In this document: positions 11,301-22,429 of the stretch, one piece after another
Numbering within the stretch: the stretch's first letter is position 1
Layout of the letters: the number at the start of each line of letters is the position of its first letter
Source: Diplolepis rosae
Lineage: Eukaryota > Arthropoda > Insecta > Hymenoptera > Diplolepididae
Direction of reading: 5' to 3'
Length of the DNA: 64,000 bases
Assembly: GCA_030998225.1 (NCBI GenBank)
Contig: JAPYXD010000680.1
Span: forward strand, 13,764,001-13,828,000
Program-made: the position numbers and the translations under genes
The notes under the pieces: generated by a model
Seen by the model: only the letters and a program-made list of their open reading frames with translations
What the model was told of the DNA's origin: nothing
Databases searched by the model: none

Positions 11301-13998
11301 GTATAGGGTACTATATGTATTCTACCCACCTACTAACTTTATTTCTGCTTTCTGTTAACGTTCTTCTGTTTTCTTCCCTGATTATGTTTGCATTAATTCG
11401 TCTTTTCTCAAAATTTTCTCTGATTTTCTCGATTGGTGCAGAATAGAACAAAATGAAATCCTATCCAAAACTTCTATGAGGGATCGGATCTTGAGATAAA
11501 TAATCTATTCACTACATTCTTTAGTTATCTGAGATTTGAATATTTCAAATTGATAAATTCTGGAATTTTTCGAACCCTTAATATTTCAAGTTTCCAATAA
11601 AATACATTTTCATTACTCTCAATTTTTTAAATGTCGGTTAATTTTCTAAAATTTACAATTTTTCAACCTCTTTATTAAAAATGTTATTTTTTAAAATATG
11701 TAAAGTAATTTCTCTTGAAATTATTAAAAAGAAAAAAAAGGAAGTGGACCTTTTTTGATTTCTAATAATTCTTTAAAAACACATATAAAAACATTAAGTA
11801 CCTCATGATGTCACAATTTAAGTATGCAAGTTCCAAAAAGGATACATTTTTTCACCCCAAAAAAATAACATTGACCCAGTGGAAAAAAAATCGAATTTTT
11901 ATTTTTAAAACACAAACTTATTCCTATTGAAAAAAGAGCGTATCATTTCACCTCGAAAAAATATTTTCATATTTTAAACGTTAAAAATATTTACAAAACA
12001 CTTGCTTTTTTCATTGCAATAAAATTGCAATATTCTTATATTCCTGGATAAAATTTACATGGAATTTATCTTGCCCCGTTATCTTTTTGAAAAAATATTG
12101 ATATCAGCATGAAATATAGGCAAATTCAGAATTATATATTGATTGATTGAACATTCATAATTTCAAGTTTAAAAGGATTGCGTGTTTGGAAAAATATTTT
12201 TCAGTTTACACCGATGTTCTTTAATTAAATTTGTCATTTTGTATTATTAGTTCTAGAAGAGTTTCCCTAATCAGATTTCATGGGTTGACATAATCAGATT
12301 ATTATCTGATCTAACGGGTACGGGATGATCAATAGTCTTGACCCGAAGGAATCGTTCGAATTCGGGATGGGCATCAAAAAAGGTCGTGAGGTGAAGCATA
12401 AAACATGAAGGACAGAAGACGAGACTTGCGGAAATATGGGCTTGGCCCCTATAGTCCATGACACCGCGCCCATGTAATGCATTAACATGTCATGTCCATG
12501 CTTATATGTCTGTGTTACCAATACATAGCAGGATCAATGTTGCCCACCGGCAGATTCAAAATCGATGCTATCTATCGACGCGGCCCATTACGTATATACG
12601 CACTAGTAAACGCTACCGTTAATGCGACATTAATACGACAATGTCCACCTACGACAAAGACCCTATGATCAGGTTGACAAAGGCGCGAAAATTAGAGCAA
12701 AACGATAACAGTCTCCTAAATCAATGAATTTTTATAGCCCGACGGAAAATAAAATTGACTTGATCCGAGAAGATAATTAGTTGAATCTATTCAACAAAGA
12801 AATTTACTTGATTAACTTCATATATTACGGCTAATTTACTATTATTTGAAGACTTTCAGCCTTAAAGTCTTAACTTCGAAAAAGCTTTTTTTTAAAGTTA
12901 TAACAATATTTCAAAAACTCAAATATTATCAAAAACGGCTCAGCCGATTTTGATGGAAAACTATGTTATATGGACCATTAGAGTCCTTAGGCAAAAAATT
13001 GGGGATGAATTCCGTTGGTCAGAAAGGTATTAAAATTGTTTTCTATTTTAATAACAAATTTTCACATCACAAACATTTTTTTCCTGAAAGAGACTTAGGT
13101 TTTGATAATAACATATATTTTTTATGTAGATACTCAATTTTCTAACGCTTGACAAGATTTTTCGTGGAAAAAAGTATATCCAAATATCTTCAGTAGTTTG
13201 CGAAACTAAAATTGTTGATTTCTATGGACTTGAACTTCGCGTTAATACTTTTGTGACAATTTCTGACAGATGAAGAATAATAGGTATTAACCCGTTTCGT
13301 ACCAAAATACCCTAAACGTTGTCACATTTTCTTCGTTATTATTTTTCTAAAAGAAATCGAGTAATACATCCATAATTTATGTTCGAAACCTATAATACGT
13401 ACATAACAATACCACTGAGCAGTAAATAATTCCGGAAACTTGGCAAAAAAAAAATTCCCAAAGAAAAAGTTATCTCGGATCCGCCATTTTCTACTTTTGA
13501 ATTTCCAAAGCACCATTTTTTAGTAAAAGAGATTATGCCATCAGACACAACAGGCTTAAGCGATCCATTCACGGGTTTCTAATGAAAAATAAAAAAAACT
13601 GAATAAATATCAGAATTTTTCCGGTATTTTTTCGTATTACGGTAGTACTTCCCTTATATTGGTAGTTCTGTAAAATCATATTATAAATTGTTCATAAAAA
13701 GGGAAGCGTGCGTAATTTAAATATGTTGAAGAGATGTAATAAATATTATTTTCAGTTCATTTAATTAACCCTTTTAAACCTGGCGTCTATTCTGGTAGAT
13801 ATTCGCCAAACGGAATTTTTCGAAATTATTAGCTAAATAAACAAGCTTTTTGATAAATTTCATTCCGCAAAAGCTTCTTTAGTGTGCATTAACTGGCACA
13901 ATTATGGCAAATTTTATAAGATTTTTTTGGAATAATGTAAAGTGAGTTGTTTAAAAAAATTCCATTCAGAGAATGTCCACCAGAATGGATAGCAGGTC
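11301..13998. other. Gene A intron, mostly AT-rich; unassigned GC-richer block 12290-12700
   Basis: 12290-12700 has balanced base composition (for example ATTACGTATATACGCACTAG) and two overlapping minus-strand frames of about 60-75 codons with no recognisable product. It may be an unrecognised exon, a regulatory block or an old element. The rest is AT-rich with nothing seen. Confidence 0.5.
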
Positions 13999-16080
13999 TT
14001 AAGGGGGTCTCCTTATCCAGAACTTTCAAAAAATCGATTTTTTACATTCTCATCATGGATGAGAAGGTATTGGTTTTATGTGAAAAATGACTTTCGAAAT
14101 TTTCATCAAATCTTTACGTTTTGAGACCCCCAGAGTCAGAAAAAAAATGGTTTTTACGAAAGTGTCTGTCTGTCTGTCTGTAGTAGGTCGTGTGCGGCAT
14201 AACTCTCGATAGAATTATCAGATTGAATTGAGCTTTGGTACACTTTATCGGAGCCGAAAAAGTAAGGACAAGTTTGTTAACCAGCCACATCCAATCAAAA
14301 TTGAGGGATGGAGCACTACTTTTGTGTTTTTGAAAATAATTTTTTGAAAAAATCAAAAATTCCAATCCTGGTTTTTGATAGTGCTCATAAATTTCTACAA
14401 ATTATCCTAATAACATTTTTTGATTAAATCAAAATTAGAAATGTTACAGCATATTCAAATTCGAAAAAAGTCAATATCAAAATTCCATTTTCCAGTTAAA
14501 TTATACGAGATACGAAAAAACGTTATGATACAATATTATTGAATACATAAAGACCCACAAATTTGAATTATAACATTTTTTCATAAGATGCATATTTTTC
14601 TTTTTAATTAAAAAAAAACTATTGAAAATCCAAAATTCAATTTTTTAACAATAATATTGGAAATACCAAAAAAACGTAAGAATACAAAGTTGTTCGTTTC
14701 AAAAAGATCTACAAATTTTGTCTGACACAGTTTCTGATAAAAGATATATTTTTCGTTTCAATTCCAAAAAATACGATAAAAATTTAAAAATTCCATTTTT
14801 TAGACAAAATATGTGAGATACAAAAATACATTTAGATGGAAAATTGTTTGCCTAAATGAGGTCTACAAATTCTGATAAAGAAATTTCGGGACAGGATGTA
14901 TATTTTATGTTTTGATTTTTAATATTGAAAAAATTCAATTTTTTTCACCAAAATATGTGAGATACGAAATAAGCGTTGTTCTGCAAAATCGTTTCCTTAA
15001 ATAAAGTCTACGATTGTTTTTCCTTTTTTAGATATTTGGAAGAAAGTAAATTCTTTTAATCATGTAATTTATTGAAAAGTTATACTGAAATGTATACAGA
15101 AAATCGAGCGCGAAGTGCGAGTGTCATGATGAGAATGTGTTCCTTAAGGCCGATAGAGCCTTAAGTAAATTGAATTTCCTGTTTCACTTAAATTCAAAAA
15201 GAAATTCAGTGACTTTGAGAAAATGTGTAATTCACATCATCTGTAATATTATTATAAAATTGGTTTGAGCTTCAGTATCAAAATATAAGAAATAAACTTA
15301 AATGTATGCGAAGAGCACAAGACCGAGCGCGAAGCGCGCGATGAGAATGTGCCCGCGAAGCGGGCTGATTTTTGTTTTTTTTGTTTCAATCGATGGATCT
15401 ATTATCAGAGAATATTGTCGCAAAATTTTACAGCCCATATCGGAATAGTTTTGATGGTAGAGTTCCAAGCAGTGGCTTGCGCGGAGCGAGCGGAAGGTTT
15501 TTCTCACCGTCTGAAAACTTTAAAGCGCGATTTCTCAAAACCACATTTTTCAAAATTGCGTGTACGATTAAAGGAGAACCAATTAAGCTATTATTATAAA
15601 CTTTTTTTTTATTTGTAGGTAATTAAAATGCGCATATAGTGAACCTTTAGTTTTCATGATACAGTATTTATTTTCATTATAAATAACGCATTTTAAACAA
15701 AAAAAAACGGTGAAAAATGTGATTTTTCTGGAAAGTAACTCAAAAGACCGATAAAAAAAGTTTTTTTTTTACAATTTTTTAGGTTCACTATAAGCGAAAG
15801 ACCCTTCTGAATAAAAAAAACAAATATATATGTGTTTCAGATGAAAACTTTGGACAATATCATGCACGCAAAATTAATTGTCCGTGGTGAGACGCTGCGC
15901 GGGATCTTCGATAAGACCGAGATTTTTTCTTGTTTTCAAATGAAAAATTTTTTTTAACAAGATCAAATATGTACCTAAATATATGCGAAAAATCTTTGAC
16001 CAGTGTTTTTATTTTCTGTTTCAAAGAAAATTGGGAAAAAGTGTCTTTTTTGAAGGTTCTGGATAAGGAGACCCCCTTAA
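13999..16080. mobile_element. 2.1-kb TTAA-flanked element (piggyBac-type target), non-autonomous
   Basis: TTAA at 13999-14002 is followed by GGGGGTCTCCTTATCCAGAA, and the perfect complement ends at 16076 before TTAA at 16077-16080. A TTAA duplication with terminal inverted repeats is the mark of piggyBac-type insertion. Inside are AT-rich repeats of a block near TGTGAGATACGAAAAAA, a TGTC microsatellite (14162-14181) and two copies of GAGCGCGAAG-type motifs (15107, 15324). No transposase frame was seen. Parts of it recur at 18825-18950, 40795-41640 and 53500-53850. Confidence 0.85.
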
Positions 16081-16270
16081 AGGGTTAAAAGATGTGATAA
16101 ATATCGTATTCTGATATTTAATAATTAATAACAAATAATTATTCTGAACTTTATAATTTAGATATTTATATTTTTTATATCAACAATACGTATAAACTTT
16201 CTTCAACCAAAAATTAAATAAAATTAGAAACAGAATATCGAATTGCATAATGTTGGTTCTAAGAGCACTA

Positions 16271-18073
16271 CACTCGAGATTCCCTATAACGAGATTCTCT
16301 GTAACAAGGCCTCCCTTTTACGAGCGCGTCACGGTTCCCCATAATGAGCAGACAATCGACCCCTCTTCCCCCATTACTACGGAATGAAGCGCGCTGGAAT
16401 TTGAAACAGTAATCAATGAGTTTGATGGCTTTTATCACAAATGAATGAGAAAATAATTGGTCAATTACACAGGTCTGCAGGGTTTTGTTGTTGAAAAGCT
16501 ATGGGTCGTGTCCAGAGTCATTTTTGACGTAGAATCCGAATCCGGAATCAGAATTAGCCTATCACGTCAGGATTTTGAGATATTTGAGGTTATGTGCTCG
16601 AAAAATGGGGTTTTTCGCTACTTTTGAGGTTATGTACAGGGCGCAAGAAATTTTTTCGTTTTTTTTCTCAAATGTCATCATTTAGCACTACTCCTTCCCT
16701 TCAAAATGAGCTATTAAACAGTCATAAGCGATTTCTTTTCACAAAGATACGGCCATATCAAGTTTTGACATTTATCCGAACAACCTTATGAGCATTCAAA
16801 TTAACTCTTTGGTGCATACCATTCTACATTCGAAAATTTATTTCGAAAATTTGTGTTTGCGGGTTTTGATGGTCTGTAAATAAGAATTTACGGTCAGAAA
16901 ATTGACATTAGAGAGCAAAATCGTTTAATTTTGTAAATTTCGATCCACCATTTTGAATCCCCCATCTTACAAATGGAAATGTCAATTTTCTGACTGTAAA
17001 TTCTTACTCACAGACCATCAAAACCCGCAAGCACAAATTTTCAAGATAAATTTTCGAATGCAGAATGGTATGCACCAAAGAGTCAATGTGAATGCTTGTA
17101 AGGTTGTTCGGATAAATGTCAAAACTTGATATGGACGTATCTTTGTGAAAAAAAATTGCTCGTGACTGTTTAATGGCTCATTTTGAAGGGAAAGAGTAGT
17201 GCTAAATTATGATATTTGAGAAAAAAACCAAAAAATTTCTTGCGCCCTGTACATAACCTCAAAAGTAGCGAAAAACCCCATTGTTCGAGCACATAACCTC
17301 AAATATCTTAAAATCCTGACGTGATAGGCTGATTCTGATTCCGGATTCGGATTCTACGTCAAAAATTACCCCGGAAATGATCTTTCGTTTTCCAACAACA
17401 AATACAAACCCATTATTTGCAGACCTGTGTTATTGAAAAATTACTTAATTGTGTAAATTTACAGTATCTGAAATGGAAAATTTAATATTTAATGTTTCCA
17501 ATCTGGAGTTTTCAATAATTTGGAGTAAAGTCGGTTATCGAACATTAAAATTGCATAAGTTTATTTGGAAATTTTGATATTTCACACATTACTGTAGATA
17601 AGTAAAATTCTCCCTTTTTAAACAATATGTAGGAAAATTTTATATAATTACAATTAATCAGTATGTATAATTTTGCGCAGTTTATTATTGTGATCAATAC
17701 TACATTTTAACATTTATATTAAGCTGTTTATTACATTTATCATCAAGACTTTTCTTTTCTTCTGAAAATATTGAAAAATACACCTGATAAGCATAGATAT
17801 TTTTATTATTAAATTATTATATGTTTAGTATTTTGAGTACATACCGTCAAATAAGTCAATTCCATGTTGAATACTCGCAAAAATCTTTTTTATACGCTTT
17901 TTTACTATTTACATAGAATTATTCACATGGCATCACTGACAGACTGACTGCACGCATCATATAATGCGCATAACAGCGCATAGCAACAAGTAGGATATGT
18001 AGGGGATCCCTCTCGCGCTCGATGCAGAGAGGTCTCCGATGCTCGAGCTTCTCGTTATAGGGAATCTCGAGTG
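16271..18073. mobile_element. 1.8-kb TA-flanked non-autonomous element with the same ends
   Basis: The ends are CACTCGAGATTCCCTATAAC and the inverted copy ending GGGAATCTCGAGTG, flanked by TA at 16269-16270 and 18074-18075. GC-rich subterminal parts (16290-16390, 17940-18060) match the MITE at 10876-11113. No transposase frame is present. The middle is occupied by the palindrome at 16470-17432. Confidence 0.85.
16470..17432. repeat. 0.96-kb palindrome (foldback) nested in the 1.8-kb element
   Basis: The left arm (16470-16916) and right arm (16977-17432) are near-perfect inverted copies around a centre near 16945. Ends are CACAGGTCTGCA and TGCAGACCTGTG. Arm sequence such as GGGCGCAAGAAATTTTTT recurs reversed at 17236-17253. 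No protein was recognised. It is probably a foldback element inserted into the outer one; if transcribed it would form a long hairpin. Confidence 0.85.
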
Positions 18074-19660
18074 TAGTTACAATTTAGTACTTTCTAACAA
18101 AAAAATTGAATTACCCTCCAAAAACAAGAAACAGTTCCTTGATGTGATTGATTGAAGGCTGTAGTAATATCTAGTAAATTACATACATATTGTCTAGAAA
18201 GTGAAAAAACATTTATTTAAACTCATTTTATACTACGGCGGTAAAAAGTAAACAATACCAGTGATTTTACTGTCAAAAATTAGTGAATATTATAAAATTT
18301 CCCGATGAAATATCCCGATAGTTATTTTTCGTCGGTGGCAACACTGCCTGAAAAGTTAGTAATTGCTAATACGTTTTTACTATTTCTATAATTGCTAATG
18401 AATTATTTTAAATGCATCATCTTTTTAAAAATAGTAATGAAAAGTTTGCCTTCAAATTAATAATTAAGAGGTTTTTTGTTATCAAGAAAGAATAATGTTT
18501 CGAATAATGAAAATGTTTAAATCAAGCAATCTTTCTGTCAGGTACTGATAAAAGTAAACTGATCAGGACTACGAATGACTTTCAAGAGGCGAGACAGTTC
18601 AGTCGATAAAGGAACAATTTCCGGTCAAGCGGCCAGTTTCTATGGCAGGGGTTTCTTATTTCCGGAGCAAAATTATTCGATAGAGGATGGCTGTTACGTA
18701 ACGCTGACTCGACTGTATAAAGCAAATTTGAATCGGTTCACTCGACTTTATCCTATAAATATTTTTCTTTATAAATTATATCATAGTATTATCAAATTAT
18801 CATAAATGTGATACTTTCGACAGTCTTTAATATGAGAAGGTATTAGTTTTGTGTAAAATTTGGTAAATTCCTATTTTAACAAATTTCCACGTTTTAGAAC
18901 TCCCTGGATCCTAAAAATAGTTTTTGTCGATCATATATTTCTTTTATCACCGTCGTTTTTTTGTAGGTAAATAACATTTAAAAGAATTTTTTAATTGGAT
19001 TGGGCTTTGGCATAGTTTTTCAAAGTGCAGAAAGAAAGATTATTTTAAATTTTATTTTAGTCGTAGTATTAGATCATAAAGAATAGAATCTCTGAGAAAA
19101 AAAAACATTATTTATGATGTTAAAAAAAAGAAAACTTACGAAAAATAATATTTTTTGTAATAGAATGTTTCCTTAATACTATCACTTCTTACCATTTTCT
19201 TAAAAAGAAATTGAATTGTCATAAATCATAATTTATTTTTTCGGGGAAAGTATTGTCTACAACTCTATTGTTTCCAATTTTGAAAACAGTAGAAAATCTT
19301 CAAAAATAGTTTTTTAAAAGTTTTTCTTTCTAAAATTGTTTTTAGAAATTCCGTCCACTGAAAACTTTGCTTCTGAAATTGGAAAGAGTAGATATGTAGA
19401 GAATATTTTCCCGAAAAAATAAGCCATGATTTATGAAAATTCAATCATTATAAAAACTTGGTAAGAAGCTACAGTAAGGAAAAATTCTATTGCAAGTATT
19501 AGAAACCTTATTAAAAGTATTATTTACCGTAAGTTTTACAATTGTTCCATAGTAAATAAACAAATTTCTTTGAAGAGACACGACTGTTAATATTATCTCG
19601 TCTTAAAATCTTAGAAAAACTTTTTTTTCTGAGATTTCATTTTTGGCACAACTACCTTAA
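18074..19660. other. Gene A intron; GC-richer block 18545-18740 and dispersed repeat
   Basis: 18545-18740 has an open plus frame (MTFKRRDSSVDKGTISGQAA) with no recognised product. 18825-18950 is a fragment of the TTAA-element family. 19040-19650 is a copy of the dispersed repeat also at 6600 and 24430. Confidence 0.5.
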
Positions 19661-20300
19661 GGTAATACACTCGCAACAACTAGGCCTCAGGCAAGGATAG
19701 ATAATTTTTCTTTCAAAAATAGCAAAATTTTTATTGAAGAGATCATTTAAAAGAAAATGATTATTCTTCATGAAAAAAATTTAACACAGGAAAATAATTT
19801 TATCAATCAATTTTATTTTTGCCCGAACTTTTTTTTATCGCTTTAAGTCAAATTTCAAAAGATGATCCAATTCTAATAAACCACGAATCATTTTTTCAGG
19901 AAAAAGAATATCTCGAGCTTTACATAAAAAATTCTCTAATGGCTGAAACTATCAAAACACAATTTTCAAAAACAAAATTTGTCTAAAAACATTGCTGAAT
20001 TTGATAATAATTGATTCATTCTCAAAAATGGGAAACGATCAAGTTATAGAAAATCTTCCCCCTGGAAAAATAATCCTTGAATCATTAGAATCACATCAAT
20101 TTTAAAAATTTGGTTCGAAGCGATAAGAAGAAAAGTTCGGACAAAAATAAAATTGTTTAATAAAATTATTTTCCTATGTCAAATTTTTTTCAAGAAGAAT
20201 AATTTTTTCTCTTTTAAATGATCTCTTCAATAATATTGATATTGTTGGAAGCAAAATGATCTATTTTTGCCCGAGGCCTAATTTTTGCGAGTGTACTACC
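19661..20300. mobile_element. Foldback MITE (GGTAGT / AGGCCTCAGG family), copy 1
   Basis: Inverted arms: GGTAATACACTCGC...TAGGCCTCAGG at the left and CGAGGCCTA...GCGAGTGTACTACC at the right. The inside is AT-rich with AAATAATTTT-type repeats. Same family as 62439-63105. Confidence 0.75.
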
Positions 20301-20312
20301 ATCGGAGGTTGA

Positions 20313-21068
20313 TTTAGGGGGGGGGGGGGGGGGGGTAAGGCATTTAAACTTTAATTTAAAATTTTTTTTAAAATGATTGCATAATATCTCAAGAATATTG
20401 TGTCAAAATTTCATGTCGATCGGAGAAAAATTGACGAAGTTAAGAGCAATTGATGGTCCGTTCCTCCAGGCCGGGTTTCTATACAAGTTTACGAGTTGCG
20501 AATTAGTAGAGCAAAACTTTAAAGCGTTTTTCTGAAACTTGTTATTTTCGAAGTCCGTGTACATCATAACTCAAAATCTACTGGACCAATCGTTTCGAAA
20601 TTTTGCACAGTACTTCTTCACATAATTTACCAGGTATCCCTTGGAGCTTTCTTGTTTATTTTAATAATTATTAATTTTACAATAACAAATTAGCCGATTT
20701 TTTTTAGCGAAAATCAGTTTTTTGGCTTCCAAGTGCTACGAAAAATTGCAAAAACGAAAAAAAAATCCTCCCAGGGTTACCCCGAGAAACATCTCCTTTA
20801 ACAAATGCACTTTGATTTTTTTGTTTCAAATGATTCTGTTGCGAGTTATGATGTACACCGCAAAACAACTTTTTTTCGAGGCGCCTCCGGAGATTTACTG
20901 TCACTCGCTCAATTTTCAATATTTTTCAATAAAAATTTAGGCAAATATTGTTCAAATATTGCATTATTATATGGAAATTGACTGAATTAACTAACACTAT
21001 CTGTATCAACAGAAAAATTCTTAAAACCATTCCTTTTTTCACATAATTACCCCCCCCCCCCCCCTTAA
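20313..21068. mobile_element. 0.76-kb element with G-run and C-run ends, TTTA/TTAA-flanked
   Basis: The left end is TTTA followed by 19 G (20317-20335); the right end is 15 C (21050-21064) followed by TTAA. This resembles the TTAA-GGGGG ends of the 2.1-kb element, so a related piggyBac-type MITE with expanded G-runs is likely. The inside is AT-rich with no gene. Its right end lies 36 bases from the splice donor at 21103. Confidence 0.6.
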
Positions 21069-21103
21069 GATATAAATCATACCAGAAGTTTTAATAATCA
21101 TAC

Positions 21104-22208
21104 CATCTTGTTTTTCGACATTCGGAATTTCTGTTTCAAATTCTTCAGGGAGATCAAACTCTTGCTGATCAGTTTGCAAAGAGAAATCAGGATGTGTAAC
21201 TTCTGCCAGTTCCCAAAGGAGATTAAAGTCCTGCATTAGTGATTCATCATCCCCCAAAGATGACTGTAATTCCAACTCTATTCTACTTTCTATATAAACT
21301 TGGTCTTCAGTCCTAATTTTTTCATCTTGCACCAAATCGGTATCAACAATTGTTGATCCCTCTTTCACTTGAATTTGCTCTTTCATTTCATCTTCTTTTG
21401 TTTCATCTTCGTCGACCTTGAATCTAACAGTCTTCCTACTAGCAGGAGAACCATCTCTGCTGAGACTTCCTTTATCTTTTTTCAGGATTGGCTCTCGATT
21501 CAGAATATTAATCATAGTTTGCTCCATTCTCAAATGTTCCTGAAAAAATTCGTTCAAATTGGAAGAAACATTCCCTTTTTCTTGCGATTGGAGATTTTTT
21601 TTCGAAAAATAATAGTCAAATTTTCCCCCTCCGTTGGATTTGAACTCTGGAGCAATTGCCACAGTATTCATTCTTCTAAAATCGAGAGTGTTTAATTTAT
21701 TTTGAAAATTCTGCCTTGTTTCAGGATTTTTAAAACTATCTGGAGGATCTATCAAGAATTTTAAGGCCTCAAGCTGTTCATTATATTCCCTTTCAAGTTC
21801 TTCCTGCCTCCTGGTTTCATAATTCATAAAATTTTCTTGGTCTGACGGATCAAATCTTTTTTTTCTAATTTGGCAATTTTTTAAAACTTCGTTTGTTGTT
21901 CTGGTTTTTTTATCTTCATTTTTGACCCTTCTTTCCTTTACGATATCTCGCTTTTTTGTCTTGTGTCTCGTCTCTAATCGAACTTTTGGTCTTACTTTTT
22001 TTCTTCGTCTCCAGGGGGCACTAAAGACTCTCCATACTGCAGGAAAGTGAGACTCAGAAGCAAAGGATGTCTTGGGAGAATGCTTTTCTTGGAGTAATTT
22101 TGGCACAGGTCTTTTTGTCATTACCAGTGGATTCATCACTTCCGTTTGACGAGACGAACTCGCCTCGTCAACGGAAGAAAAGCACCGCGAACAAGCAAGA
22201 AATTTCAT
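21104..22208 (-). CDS. 368-codon acidic exon; alternative first exon of gene A or a nested gene
   Basis: A minus-strand open frame runs without stop from the ATG at 22208 (MKFLACSRCFSSVDEASSSR). The frame can be opened further upstream only through non-ATG codons, so I use this start; a TATA-like ATATATAG lies about 65 bases upstream. The product starts with a Cys/Ser-rich stretch, then a strongly basic part (WRRRKKVRPKVRLE, KTKKRDIVKERRVK), then a charged helical region (NYETRRQEELEREYNEQLEA), a central RKTVRFKVDEDETKEDE and an acidic C-terminal part. No known domain was recognised. The frame runs on to 21039, but the last residues come from a poly-C tract (ILRGGGG), so a splice donor G/GTATGA at 21103 (phase 1) is a better end. 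That phase fits the acceptor at 5325 of gene A. A second GTATGA donor lies 21 bases further on. Confidence 0.6.
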
Positions 22209-22429
22209 GCTTTCCCTTTTCGTTGTGCAACAAGTCAAATCACAATGATCATTATTATTGTGGTCAGAACACTATATATTTCACTTCATCATTAACAATG
22301 GTAAAAACATAGTTCGTCATTTCCCTTTATTTTATTTTTAATTGCTTTCTGTTTCTTCATCTTTTTCTTCATTTATATTTTACCACCACACAATGAAAAG
22401 ATCAATTCCGCGATTTACTGATCTTTTTA

